From Parus major (lineage: Eukaryota > Chordata > Aves > Passeriformes > Paridae), in the NCBI RefSeq assembly GCF_001522545.3, contig NC_031770.1, positions 109,283,671 through 109,347,670 of the forward strand: a DNA stretch of 64,000 nt, written 5' to 3'. Positions 1-12,115 of this stretch are shown piece after piece; position 1 is the stretch's first letter, and every line of letters begins with the position of its first letter. The notes beneath the pieces are model-generated. The model searched no databases, was not told the DNA's origin, and saw only the letters and a list, made by a program, of their open reading frames with translations. The translations under genes were made by a program, and so were the position numbers.

Positions 1-16
1 TCCCATCCCATCCCAT
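1..16. repeat. (TCCCA)n pentanucleotide repeat at the window edge
   Basis: Three copies of TCCCA at the left edge; the array probably continues outside the window. Confidence 0.6.
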
Positions 17-2261
17 TATTAATGCTATCTTTAGAAATAAATGTATGTGTGTTTTCCTTTTTAAAACACACATCAGTAAAGGTAAACAATAGGAGGATGG
101 ATGTGTCCAGAGAAGGCAAAGAGGGTGGGGCTGAGCAAAGCAGAGGAAAGCAAAGGAGCAGCAATAGAAGCACACTGTCAATAGGAAGAAAAGTTTAGGG
201 TTTAGGAACGTTGGGGTGTCCAGCAAGACACTTAACATGTTTTAAGAAGGACAAGGTTTTGTTATTTACCTGCCTCACACAGGTCATTCATACACACTCA
301 AACTGAAAGATTTTAGACTGAAAGAGATGGGAAAAAAGGCCACTGTGGCTAATGAGAAGGAAAGTGACACATGGAAAGAGTCAAGAAGAGCAGAACTACA
401 TCAGTCTTGCAGAAAAGGCTTAGCAGGACTAACACCACAGAGGAGAGAAGAAAATAAGAAGGTAAAAGGGGAGAAAATCTATTTAAACAAATAGACAAAG
501 CTGGCAAAAGAACAGCTGCTTACAATCAAGTAATCATTTTAGGCTGGAAATTAGGTTCCCAACCACCAAGGAAATGAAACTCTGGGACAACATTTCACAA
601 AGACCACTAGGACACAGCTAAAATCTGGCTGAAGATGGGACCTGATAAAGATATAAAGGCACCATATGATCTGCTTGCCTGTGTTAGGCACAAGGAAGAT
701 TCTGATCCCAACAACCCATTCCAGTTCTGTGTTCCTTTTATTTACACTTCTTCTGTCCTGACAGACAAAACAGCAGCTTGTGAATACATATAATTTTATC
801 AAAAGGAACCAAATGCATCAGTCAAAGGAACTAAATGCATGAGTCAAAGCTGCCCTGAGGTGGTTTTAACTTGAGCAACTAACTTTTGAAGGGCCCAGCT
901 CTTCTCTTGTGGTTGTGGAATTCTTGCTGACATCCTTAGGAGGCCCATGTGTGGACAGATTGCTGAATATGAAGTGGAAATTGGCAGAATGGATCAGAGA
1001 GGAGAATATAGCCCTCAGCAAATTGCTTTGCATCTTTCTGGCCTTGGCAAATGTACAGTTACTTTTCCCAAGTAAGATAAGATGCTTTTTAACCATCTTC
1101 TCCAGCAAAAAAGGCACAAAGATGGGAAGATGTCTTCAGACACTTCCTAACTCCTCATTGCTAGCACATATTTGTAAAACATTTTCATTTAAGACAAAAC
1201 AGAAAGCAAAATAAAAATAGATTCTATTCTTGACTCTGGGTGGCCTTGGGCAAGATATTCAGTGATTTAAATACTAGAAGGGATAAGCAAGGCCAGTTCC
1301 CTGCTAGCCTTGCTGGTCATCAGCTGGGAAGAACGGGTGGTGAACATGGCCAGAGATGAAAGTTGGGACAGCAGTGATTCAGTAAGGCTGCAGGATATGG
1401 AAGAAGGTTGGGGAACTTGGCCCCAGAGTCAGAACAGTGCATTTCTGGAGACAAGCTCCAAAAAGTTTGCTCTCCAGAACAACAAAAAAAAAATAGTGCT
1501 GCACAGACTCCTCTGCAAGCAGCCAGAGAAGAGGGAGCTGCTGTGGGGAGCAGCCATACTTTTAAAGGAAATTCACAAAGAGTTCTGTAATAAGTGTTCT
1601 GTGTCTGCAGGAAGATCAAGAAACTCAGCAGAGCTGCTTGGTTAATCAAGGAACTTCTTGATGAGCTAAAAATGCTAGAAGGGAGCACACACAAAGCAGA
1701 AATAAGGAAGGGAAACAAAGGAGGATCATCAAAGCTTTGTTTGTGCTCATAGGGATGAAAGGAAAAGACCAAAACCCAGCTGGCATTAAGACAGAGAAGA
1801 ATAATAGCAGAGAGGAGGGAATCCACAGATGTGCCAGTGGCAGAAGGAAGTTCAGGGAAAATGCAAGTCCACTGCTGGATGCAGAGGAAAATCTGATTTA
1901 TTATCAGCAGAGTGGAAAAGGCCTTCTCAGTACCAGTTTTCAGAAGTCCAGACTGCTCCAGACCTCTGGGTGTGTTGACACAGCTTGGCAGGCAGAGGGG
2001 CAGCCAGGAGTGAGGAAAGAACAGACAAGGCTCTACCCAGGGGAACTCAATTAAATCCATGTGATCAGGTAGAATACACTCAAAGATGCTAAAAGTGTCA
2101 GCAGATGTAGCTGGGTGAGGCCTTTGTCTATCATTTATGAACAATTATGGCTACTAAGAGGAGGTGTTGCTGACTGGAAAAGTCTAATTTTTTTCCAGTC
2201 CTCAAGGAAGCCACTAAGGAGGAGCTGAAGAACTGTGAGCCAGTCAGGGATGTCTGTAGGG
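17..2261. other. Non-coding stretch, no gene recognised
   Basis: AT-rich to purine-rich sequence, especially 1300-2060. The longest open frame here (274 codons, minus strand, 1320-2144) has no recognisable motif and no splice or start context, and I do not call it a gene. A short stretch around 1235-1290 (CTTGGGCAAGATATTCA) weakly recalls a MIR element. Confidence 0.6.
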
Positions 2262-2515
2262 GAATATGAGCTCTTCCCCCTGGTATCCAGTGATAGGAGT
2301 CCTGGGAAAGATTCATTGCTGCACCTTGGGAGGTTTAGACTGGACACTGGAAAACACATCTTTACCAAGAGAGAGGTCACACTGGAACAGGTTACCTGAA
2401 GAGGTGGTTGATGTCCCAAACCTGTCAACATTTGGAGAAGGACATTAACAACATACTTTCATTTTTGGTCAGCCCTGATATGGTCAGGATGGATGGACAG
2501 GAGGATTACTGCAAG
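2262..2515 (+). mobile_element. CR1 LINE fragment, cut by an assembly gap
   Basis: Matches the 3' part of CR1 ORF2 and its UTR in the plus direction. The translated frame shows HWNRLPEEVVD, the usual CR1 C-terminal signature, and the DNA continues with GTCAGCCCTGATATGGTCAGG. The 3' end is lost in the N run that starts at 2516. Faint similarity extends left to about 2190. Confidence 0.85.
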
Positions 2516-2839
2516 NNNNNNNNNNNNNNNNNNNNNNNNNNNNNNNNNNNNNNNNNNNNNNNNNNNNNNNNNNNNNNNNNNNNNNNNNNNNNNNNNNNNN
2601 NNNNNNNNNNNNNNNNNNNNNNNNNNNNNNNNNNNNNNNNNNNNNNNNNNNNNNNNNNNNNNNNNNNNNNNNNNNNNNNNNNNNNNNNNNNNNNNNNNNN
2701 NNNNNNNNNNNNNNNNNNNNNNNNNNNNNNNNNNNNNNNNNNNNNNNNNNNNNNNNNNNNNNNNNNNNNNNNNNNNNNNNNNNNNNNNNNNNNNNNNNNN
2801 NNNNNNNNNNNNNNNNNNNNNNNNNNNNNNNNNNNNNNN
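2516..2839. other. Assembly gap (324 N)
   Basis: Run of N. Open frames across it are meaningless. Confidence 0.99.
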
Positions 2840-3029
2840 CCAGTTTTACACAGAGCAATTAAATTTTAAAGGGTTTAGAGAAAATGACCAACAAGGAGAC
2901 TTTGCAGAGGCAGCTTTTATTTAGAATGGTAAAAAGGAGTCTAAGAGCAATCTAAAACCAACCCACACTGACTTGACAAGTAGCTACAGACTAAAACATT
3001 TCTCCATTGTCTAGTCAAGAACATGGATT

Positions 3030-3245
3030 TCAGCTTGGAAGTTTCAGACAAGATGTCAGGAAAAGGTTTTTATTATGAGGTTTTGCAGCACTGGAATTGG
3101 GGCTTGTAGACCTCATAGAAGTTCCACCCTCAGAAGATTTTAAGCCTTGTTGGACAAAACTCTGTCTGAACATGGTCCAATGGTTGTGATAATTGGTTCA
3201 GGTGGACCTCTAGACAACTCTTCCACCTTCTCTGTGATTCTGGGA
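3030..3245 (+). mobile_element. Degenerate CR1 LINE 3' fragment
   Basis: Old plus-direction copy. The order of landmarks fits CR1: GATGTCAGGAAAAGG, CAGCACTGGAATTGGGG, GACCTCTAGA, then CTGTGATTCTGGG as a worn tail. Divergence is high. Confidence 0.45.
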
Positions 3246-4969
3246 ACCCTCTGTCCCACAGTTTCCATGTCCCTAAAATGGTCATAAAGATTTTGACCTC
3301 ATTCAGAAAACAGTTAAATAGATACTGAAAAAACAAGTGGAAGACCTTAATATTAAACTAACCAACTACATGTATCAATATAGCTAAATTCAATGCTACC
3401 TTTCAATTCAATATATACCTTTTTATTTTTTAAATTTTTCTTTTATTATAAACCACACTTTCAATAAGAATGTTTCAGGGTGACACTTGGAGACGCAGAT
3501 TTTGAGGATGCAGAACTCATGGTGCTGCATGCCAAAATGGTATTTTGGCAATTTAAGCAGCTTCAATCCCAGCAAATTTTAAATAAGAATTTTTTCCAAA
3601 ATTTCAAAATGAGACCAATGTAAAGAGGTCAATCCTAGGTTTTCTTTCTAGTCAGTAAGGAAAGAGATTCTGCCAGAGTGTGATTCATCTGACCTATTTT
3701 AGGCACCTACTCTAAGCTGAGATGAATCACTTCTAGTGCCAATTGCTTTGCAATGACTATAAAAGGAGTCAAGGGTGACCAGCTCCTGTGGAGAAGCCTG
3801 CACTTAAATGCACATATCTTACCCAAATAGAAGCATTCTAACTCAATAATAATAAGTATTTTCAGTGAGGTTAGTGCATTCAGCAAAGTAGTGCTGAGTT
3901 TTATGGTGTATGATTCCTGATATTTGCATTGAAGTCCTCTGGATTCTGGAAATTGTGATGTTCCTAAAACATTAAAGCATGAAACCACCAAGATTTGGAA
4001 ATATCTCACGTAATCACCATTCACACTGAATGCTACCAGCTGAAGGAAAATAGGAATTTAGGACAACCATTTTGACCTTACTTTAGCAAAGAATTGGTTT
4101 CCAGAGGTCTTCTCCAATGTAGAGTATCCATTATTTCATGATTCTGTGTTTAACCTTTCTGAATTTGGTTAGCTATGTTTGGCTTTGCTTTTACAAGTCA
4201 TTTAAACCTCCAACATATCTTAATGCAATGACTCATTCTATCTGATTGGGTATTATGAAAACTAAACAAAAACCTGGAAAAAAAAATTAAAAAAAGAAGT
4301 CATACCTTCTCTTTCTTTTAAATTTTGTATTTGATTAATTAATTGGACTTTTTCTTTCTCTCTGTCAAAAATGAGGAGGGTTATGCAGAATACATCAACA
4401 TTGCTGGGACTGACTGTTACCAGGAAAGTTAATTGGGAATAGATTTTAACCAAAAAATATGTTTTTTAAAGTATCTCTTGCATTGTATTCACAAAAAAAA
4501 AAAAGGATAAAATCTCAAGAAACACAAGAACAATAATAAAAATAAAGTAAAAAAAAGAATTCCCAAAACTGATTTGACTCAGTCAGAAGTAGTTTACTTC
4601 AATTTCACATTTTTTACAGGGTACGCCATTATTTGAATGGATATTTCCAAATGAAACATGAAATTTTGCTTTAAAGCCTTTTGAAACAGGAAGAGCTGGC
4701 AATAAGAAACCGAGTATCAACAATTTTTGGAAATGAAAACTTTTTTAAAAGAAAAATATTCTTATAGTAAGGAATTTGTACAGTATAATGAGGAAAAAAA
4801 AGTGTCCAGAAATTGCCAGTCAGCAGTAGCTGTTAGGTATAAAAAAATCCAGCAAATAACTTGCTCCCTACCAAAGCCTTTTTTCCATTTTAGATTAGTT
4901 CTGTTACGCGGAAAACATATTGTATAAAATATCTTTAAAAAATAATAATAAATTTTCTTTTGCAATCAG
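3246..4969. other. AT-rich intergenic sequence, nothing recognised
   Basis: Contains A- and T-runs (4275-4300, 4490-4560, 4935-4955) and no convincing exon or repeat family. Confidence 0.6.
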
Positions 4970-5462
4970 AAAGGGAGGAAACAAACCCCTAATGAAGCTC
5001 TGATTACACCGAGCCTTCAGCAGGAGCAGAGAGCGGCTGAGCAGGGAGCTGTGCCTCAGCCAGCCACCGAGAAACCAAATTAACGCTAATTATATCGGGG
5101 CTTGCTGCGGAGCGAGCAGTGTGACTTCACCCGGGGAAGGAGGCAGCGATTTCACTAGGTGGCACAGTTCTGACACATTTACACATCATTACCCAGCGTT
5201 AATGTCACCCTGAGAGGGCCGGGGGAGCGAGGGGGTCTCGGAGCATCACTCAGCGATGTGTGATCTGTGAGTGGAAACTGCTTCCCGGCTCCCGACGGGC
5301 ACCGCATCCAAGCTGAGCTCTTGTCAGCCCGCCTCCAAATTAACAGCAAGGAGTTGAGTGTTTGGCAGAAATGGGGCTTCAAGCTCGGCACAGCCGGGAG
5401 ATTCAGGGGGAAAAGGGGTGCGGGATTCGGAATGTGCTTGCTGATTTTGTGCGTCCTCAGTC
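4970..5462. promoter_or_regulatory. Candidate regulatory element: CpG-rich islet
   Basis: Roughly two dozen CpG sites by eye between 5010 and 5460, in a window otherwise almost free of CpG, with GC-rich blocks at 5205-5310. A homeodomain-type AATTAACGCTAATTA lies at 5079-5093. It ends exactly where a CR1 copy begins. No open frame with coding character is seen. It may be an enhancer or an unannotated promoter; conservation is untested. Confidence 0.45.
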
Positions 5463-5465
5463 ATC

Positions 5466-5598
5466 ATCATAAAATCATGGGATGGTTTGGAAGGGAGCTT
5501 AAAGATCATCTTGTCCCAACCCTCTGCCATAGGCAGGGACATCTTCTGCTGCTCCAAGCTCCATCCAGCCTGGCCTTGGACACTTCTCATGGTCAGCT
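5466..5598 (-). mobile_element. CR1 LINE 3' fragment
   Basis: Minus-direction copy starting at the CR1 tail (CATAAAATCATGGGATGGTTTGG) and running through GGCAGGGACATCT and CCATCCAGCCTGGCCTTGGACACTT. Confidence 0.9.
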
Positions 5599-5611
5599 TG
5601 GGTAAGGCAGC

Positions 5612-5878
5612 TGTTAGAATCCAAGAATCCTTTAGGTTGGAAAAGATCTTTAAGGCCAGTGAGGGCAACCATCCCCCAGCCCTGCCAAGCCCATTACTAA
5701 CTCGTGTCCCCATGTGGCACATCCAAACAGCTTTTAAATCCCTCCAGGAATATTGACTCCACCACTGACCTGGGAAGCCTCTTCCAATGTTTGACAATAA
5801 TTCCAGTGGAGGAATTATTCCCGGTGTTCAGTCTTTCCTGGCACAACTCGAGGCCATTTTCTCTTGTTCTGTTGATTG
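5612..5878 (-). mobile_element. CR1 LINE fragment with ORF2 C-terminus relic
   Basis: Second CR1 copy in the same direction, directly after the previous one but of another subfamily (CTTTAGGTTGGAAAAGATC). The minus-strand translation retains RTRENGLELCQ and VKHWKRLPRSVVES, the end of the CR1 reverse transcriptase ORF. Confidence 0.9.
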
Positions 5879-6010
5879 TTTCTTGGCAGAAGATTGCCAT
5901 GACATGCGTGCTTGACAGCAGAAGCATCAGTGGGTAGAGCAGGGACATAAAGAAGCAGTATTGACTTAGTCAGGAAATAAAAGACTGTTCAGAACAGAAC
6001 CATGGGAATA

Positions 6011-6048
6011 TCATAGAATCATAGAATCATATCACAGAATCATAGAAC
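6011..6048 (-). mobile_element. CR1 tail remnant
   Basis: Four tandem TCATAGAATC-type octamers, the terminal repeat of a minus-direction CR1 copy that is otherwise very short (continuing only to about 6070). Confidence 0.8.
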
Positions 6049-7421
6049 CCCTGCAGCTGCTGGACCATGAAAACTTTGAAACATCAATTTCTTTAGGCAG
6101 CAATAACCAGCCAAAGGATACACCTGTTCCATCCACCTCTGATTCTCAAACTCATTTGTCAAAGTCAACTTTTACACCTCAATCGTCTCATTACAACTAG
6201 TGAGGTGTGAGCTCCTGCTACAAACTCCATCTGACCTGATCTGTCAATCTTCTGGTCAGTCTTTATGTAAAGGGATGGTATTTTAACATTTTATCAAAGG
6301 CTGATGAATGATTAATAGCAGGAATAAGTGTGCTTTGGATGTAAGGCTTCTGAATTATAAATGGATATAAGTGCAGTAATAGAGGATATTAAAGAGGGTG
6401 GTGTGCCCAATATTTACCCACTGGGCATGGCAAAAATGGGCTAATCTTTATTAAAGATGACCTATTAATTAGCAATGACCCTTTACGGAAGATTTGTACC
6501 TTCAACGTGAAGGTATTTCGATGTAAATATGCAGAGTTAAGTTCTTCTAGAAACCTCTTACAAAACAAAGTACTGACAGTTGTGGACAGCAATTTTTATT
6601 CTCAGCAGCAAGAAAACCATTGTAGAGCTTTGGCTCTCAGACAAGACTGCCTGCAACAACAAAAACTTTTTATTTTTTTTCCAAGCTGTATTTTTGTTAA
6701 ATAACTTTTAAGGAGATGACTGGCTGGTTTTAAGGGGCTGGTGCTTCCAAGCTGCCAACTTACATTTAAAGTTCCTCACGAACTAATGCTTTGCCCAGGG
6801 CTGTTATCCAATTAACAGGAATTTATACAGAAGGTTTGCTAAGCAATGACTCTGCTCGAGGCCATTACATGGTATCCTGTGACCTCTAGACCTAAGGGTA
6901 TGAAAGAATAAAACTTTGGGTTTTGATTCCAAATGTATCACCACGAGTGGCCAGTTCAGGGTTTTGTATTCCCCATACATGCAGTAGAGACACTTTTGGA
7001 GGTCAGATGCCTCCAAAAGGCAATCCAGAAGGAGCATGTGTTGGTGCCAGAGAAGTTAACAGCAGGTTAAGTCGTGTTCTTCTCTAAAGGCCAGTTCAGG
7101 AAGGTGTGTTAGAAATCACCAACCTTGTAGTCAAAGTAGAGACATTAATGAGCAAAGCTTGGGTTTGCTTTTGGTAAGGAGAACGTCTGGTCAGCTTCAG
7201 ATTAACATTACTTCAATCACATCTCCTGTGAACATGCTGCAGTCTGCAAACCCTGGAATGATCTCTCTAGAGAGTAAAATTCACTTATCCTCATGAAACT
7301 GGGCCAAAGCCTGGCCAAAAACACGGCACATTGTGGATGAAGTTCATCTGCCTACAGCTGGGGTTGTCGCAGACAGAACTCTGCATGTCATCTGTGGAGA
7401 GGCATAATAATTCTGGGGTAT
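6049..7421. other. Intergenic sequence, nothing recognised
   Basis: No repeat family or exon recognised. A TTTTATTTTTTTT run lies near 6668. Confidence 0.55.
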
Positions 7422-7534
7422 GGTCACCTGCAGAAAAAGGGGTCACCTGAAGAAAAGGGGTCACCTGCAGAAAAAGGGGTCACCTGCAGAAAATGGGGTC
7501 ACCTGCAGAAGAAAGGGACATCTGAAGAAAACCT
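7422..7534 (+). repeat. 19-bp minisatellite, about 6 copies, each with a CACCTG-type E-box
   Basis: Unit GGTCACCTGCAGAAAAAGG. Copies start at 7422, 7441, 7459, 7478, 7497 and 7516, so the spacing is 19, 18, 19, 19 and 19 bases. The first five contain CACCTG; the sixth has decayed to CATCTG. Copies differ by one to three bases. Confidence 0.9.
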
Positions 7535-8689
7535 GAGAAGTAGCCACTTGTTCATAAAGGCAGTCTGGACAATGAATTCAAAAGCAGAATTCTTCTCTAA
7601 AGATGGGATGGCATTTATAAAGAAACACAGAGAGATGTGATACTGCTCATTCATTTTCTCCTAGATAGTCCCAAGAAAGCAAATAATTTGTTGGGCAGAA
7701 CTAAAATATAGTCCCCACCAGCTGGGAGCTCTAAGTGTGGCCTCATGTGTGGGCTGGGGCTGCCAGCCACAATTCACTCATGTGGCCTCAAGCACCTCCA
7801 CAGGTTCAAATCTCCAGTGCTGATAATTCAGAGTTTGACACTGGATGGGGAATATCTGGGTGTTATTTAGCTCTAATCACTTCATCACTTTCAGCTTGGA
7901 AAGAGAAATCTCAAAATTAATCCCCATCCTAAATCTCAGAAAGATTTTTAATGAGAATTCATTATTAAGTTTAAATGTGTACTTTGTATACATGACATTT
8001 GCCACCAACTCCATGTGTATGTGCTTGCTCACATGTGTGCAGGTATGTGTCTATGTATATTAAATGATTTAAATTAATCTATATAAATATTTATATATGT
8101 ATTTGAAGTCAGAACATCTTTTTGAGCAATGCTGATGCAGCTCCAAACACAACAGGGTTTCAAGTCATTAGCGCCTACATGTGATCACAGCAAAAAACAT
8201 TAAATACCAGCAGTGGCTGAGTTTTCAGAGAGCTGAACAGTGCTCAGATCAGAAGCTGCTTTTATTTAAACATTCAAAGTAATTTTAATTTCTATCTTTT
8301 ATATTTGCACAAGGATTTGTTTTAATTCAGCTCTCTCTTGTAGCTGCCTGTCTCTTCACATTCTTCCCTACCTGTCTTCAAGTTGTGTTTTGGTTTGGTT
8401 TTTTTTTATCCTCCTCTCTTAATCAAAATTAGAAAGAGATTGTGTGTGCCTGTTAAAAAAAAGAGGGGCTTGGCTAAAAATAGTTCTCCAAGACAGGATA
8501 TATTACAGCAAACTGCTTTTGCCTCTGGATGTTAGTGGAGTTTCCTTTGTTGTCTTCTTTGATTGTTTCATTTATATGGCAGGTTAGACAACAGCAGACT
8601 CCTGTTATTGCCTTTTCTCAGCGGTGAATTTTCTTTTATTTATTTATTTTTAAGGCTTGGAGCCCCTGAGGACAGTCACTCCCTAACCA
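7535..8689. other. AT-rich intergenic sequence with short simple repeats
   Basis: Includes a TG/TA-rich stretch at 8025-8100 and a TTTATTTATTTATTTTT run at about 8635-8652. No gene recognised. Confidence 0.55.
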
Positions 8690-8830
8690 CAGCTGGTGAC
8701 AGGAGGAGGGCTTTTCGTGCGTTCGATACTTAGAGCTGAGAGCTGACTGGTGAGAAGATTAACAGCAAGGCTATTAAGTGGGATACAGCCTCCATTTTTA
8801 AATTGCCTAGGCCTTTAATAAAAGAAGGAG
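8690..8830. promoter_or_regulatory. Weak candidate conserved non-coding block
   Basis: Repeat-free sequence with TTCGTGCGTTCGATAC and TAACAGCAAGGCTATTAAG. It has more CpG than the surroundings and is followed by a purine-rich tract (8820-8860). Judged by composition only. Confidence 0.2.
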
Positions 8831-8860
8831 AGAGAGGGAAAGGGAGACAGAGAGAAGTCT
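8820..8860 (+). repeat. GA-rich low-complexity tract
   Basis: Nearly pure purine run (AAGGAGAGAGAGGGAAAGGG and on). Confidence 0.7.
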
Positions 8861-9342
8861 TAATAGTATAACATCTTCTGTATGCTCACAATCCATTTCG
8901 CCAGATGCTAAATTACTTTCTTTCCCTTCCCCCCTCCATGCACCCACCCCACTTTCCCAGCCTCTGGTGTCTGATGCTGTGTCTCACTGCTGGGAAAGGA
9001 GTCCTGGAATCCAGCTGCAGAGGTGCTCTGATAAAAGGGAAGATTAGTGACCCAGGATTCTGCAGGACAGTGTCTATGTGACTCCAAATTTCTCGCTCCC
9101 TGGGCTGTTTTAGAATTTTATATTTTTTTTTTCCAGGAAGCTTGGCACCATTAGCTGCTTTCTGGCTGCCCAATGCTCTTCTGGGTGATGCTGCCAGAGC
9201 AGGAAGTAAGGACAAGCAGGGGGAAAAATTTGAGACCAAACCTTCTCAGGGCAGTCAAATGGATTGCTTGGGATTATATAGAGAAATCTGGCTCCCAGGA
9301 CTGAAGTTAGAATAATTGTCAATTAACATTTATTCCAATTAA

Positions 9343-10300
9343 TCACAGCATCACAGAATACCAGAATGAAAGGGACTTCAAGGAACATTTGGTCCAACCT
9401 TTCTTACCCCTCATCTTTTCCATGTGAATCCTTATAAAAAGAGAGCTTTCACCTCCTTTGTAGTACCTTTTAAATACAGGATCATGGTGATAAGTTCTTC
9501 CCTAAGACATCTTTCCTTAAATCTGAAGAAATCCAGTTCTCTCAGCCTTTCCTCATATGGAAAAATTCCCAGTTCTTTCTTTGTGACACTTATATGAACC
9601 TTCTCCAGCCTGAGCACATTGTTCTCCACAGTGGGGACCAGAACTAAACACAGTATTTTAGGTTTGGCCTGAAAAGCACTGAGAAGAGTGGGATAATGAC
9701 TTCTTTACGTCTACTGGTGATGTCCTTGTTGATGCAGCCCAGCATCCCCTTGGCTTTCTGTGCTTCAGCAGCACATTCCTCACCCCATGGAGCTTGCTAT
9801 CCACCAGGACTCTTTCCACAAAACTCTTCCCCAGATGAGTGGATCCCAGCCCATGCTGCTCTCCTGGGTATTGTTTTCCCAAGTGCAAGACCTTACACTT
9901 ACACATAAGGTTCTTGTTTATTCTACACTTCCAGCCTATCCAGCTCTTCCTGCAGGGCAGCTCTTCCTTCCAAAGTGTCCATTTCCCCTCTCAGTTTGGT
10001 ATCATCAGGAAACCTCTGGGTACCCTTAATCCTATCATCCAGATTGTTTGTGGAGACATCAAACAGGGCAGGGAACCGTACTGTACCCTGGAGGACTCCA
10101 CCTGTGACAGGCTGCCAGCTGGATGGATTTAAGGTGCCTTCTAACCCAAACCATCCTGTGATTCCATCATCTCCACAGCTTCCCAAAGCTTATGGAGGGT
10201 GGCCTCCCAAGGATGTCAGCCAGCTCTCTAAACACCCTCAGGTGAATATTGTCAGGGCCCATCGATTTGTAAGGGTTTAGCTCCTTTAATAAGTGTTGAC
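9343..10300 (-). mobile_element. Long CR1 LINE copy with decayed reverse transcriptase ORF2
   Basis: About 1 kb of a minus-direction CR1 that starts with its 3' tail (ATCACAGCATCACAGAATACC). The minus strand keeps the C-terminal half of the reverse transcriptase in broken frames. 10186-9923 holds QPVTGGVLQG followed by the catalytic block FPDDTKL, where intact CR1 has FADDTKL. 9906-9658 holds CKVLHLG and a VLVDSKL relic. 9629-9432 holds YEERLRELDFF. At least two frameshifts separate these parts, and the catalytic Ala is changed to Pro. It is a dead 5'-truncated copy. Weak CR1-like sequence may continue to about 10540. Confidence 0.9.
10129..10167 (+). mobile_element. Short plus-direction CR1 3' end inside the larger CR1
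   Basis: AAGGTGCCTTCTAACCCAAA followed by CCATCCTGTGATTCC is the 3' end of a plus-direction CR1. It interrupts the minus-direction reverse transcriptase relic. Confidence 0.75.
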
Positions 10301-12115
10301 ACAGTCACTGGCACCAATCCTGAGCATTTATTTATCCCCAGAGCATAGACATCAAAAAAATTTACAAAAGATTCCAAAATTGCAACTTAGAGTCTACCCT
10401 ACCACAAAGTAAGGTCTCCCTCCTCTCTCCAATTTCTTTCTTATCTTTTCTTACATGTTGTGCAAGATTTTCAGTGATGGATATTCCACATCTTTCTCAG
10501 ACACTCCTTTCCAGTCTTTCATAGTCATTATGTCCAGAAAGGCTTTGAGTCCTTTTTTAGGGGAAAAAGAGGGGTCAGTTCTTAACCCAACTCTTGATAA
10601 AAATTAGTGCACAATTTCTTTCCAGTGGGATGACAAATAAATCAAACTTTTTTAAAATTACAGAGCTTTTAATTTTTATTTTATTTTTTTACATAAAATC
10701 TCTGTTTTTGAAAGAAGCATACAGATTTTTCTTGGTGTTACTCCATTTCAGAATGTTTCCACCCTGAAAATTTGAATGAAAATTACATTTATTTTGCTTT
10801 CCTCATCTCTGTTGTTTTAAATGAGTGTTGGGAAATGGAAAAAGAGACTGCTACACTTATTTATGTACCAACATTTGCCCACAGAAAGAAATCCTGATCG
10901 TACAGCCAGGATTTCTGAAGTGGAAATTTCAAAGGGGGATGTTCCAACAGAAACCATTCCTCTTTTTCTGCTGGCTTTACTACAAACCAATGTGCAGTCA
11001 CACCCCGGCCCTGCAAGTACTGACACATATGCCTGGTTTCAAAAAGGATGGAGATCATGTGTCTTGAAAGAGGTGACTCTCAGGCACATAATAAAGCACA
11101 TTCAAAAGTCTGAACAGGATCAAAAACTCCAGCAGTTATATCCTGGCATCCCTTAGGACCAAATTTGATCATCTTCACTTCCATTTACTAAGTGCTTTGC
11201 TCAGCAAGAAATATTACAGGTATTCCAGTCAAGTCTGGTCTCATCACAGTGCAGTTGAAAGCCTTACAGTATTCTTTAGTGCATATGAATAACATCAATC
11301 AATTTTTGTTCTCTCGAAACTCCTCTGCTGGAAGAAGCGTGAGTTTAGGGTGTGTTTTGTTTTGTAACTCTTCAAAACTACTGTGCACATGCAGACACCT
11401 GCAGGTTTGTGCTGCAGAACATAAAGCAGAGCCCTGAGCTGCTGATTTCAATAGGAAAAAAAAAAAAAGTGAAGTTTAAGGTGACCTTGGGCATCTTTGG
11501 GAGTTTAAGCCAGATTTTGAGGACAGCACCCCTAAAGTTTCCACTGGATTAAATATAATATTTAGAAAGAAAAAAAGAGAAAATCTTTTATGTAATTGCA
11601 GCAGCTGTGATAATGGGGAAAAAAAAATCTGTCTTTGAGTTCACGACTGCTCTGTGCCATTTTTATGCTGTTGGACCATCATTTTGCTTAAAGGAGGAAA
11701 AAATAAGTAGCCCCATGGAAGATTTTGCAAATCACCACCACAATATCCAAAATTTTCCTTTGAAATATTATCACAAGTGGGTTGATTTAAGGATACTAAT
11801 TTCAATACTTCCTAGCTTGGGTGTCTCATTTTTCAGCCTGTGTGATTTCTTATGCCTCTTTGATTTTTTCCTTTGTGTGAAGATTGGCTGGCATTCAGTG
11901 CTGATGTGATTGTGTCTATGGGTCTCTTTAGAAGAGAAATGAAGAGAGCCAAACAGTATTTCATTTTTAAAGAGAAGCCTCTTTTCTCTGTGTCTGATTC
12001 AACATTTTAAGCAGGAAGAATCAAAATGTCTCTGCTCAGCTGCTCCTACAGGCAATGGTGACCAACATGAAGCATTCATTGCTAATATCCCATCCATCCC
12101 TGCCCTCTGGCAGTG
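10301..12115. other. AT-rich intergenic sequence, nothing recognised
   Basis: Possible very old CR1 at 10440-10540 (ATGGATATTCCACATCTTTC). Open frames near 10821-11156 lack any known motif. Confidence 0.5.

Noticed and set aside
1320..2144. 274-codon minus-strand open frame
   Set aside because: No recognisable motif, low-complexity Ser/Pro/Leu composition, no splice or promoter context; likely chance in purine-rich DNA. A protein search would settle it.
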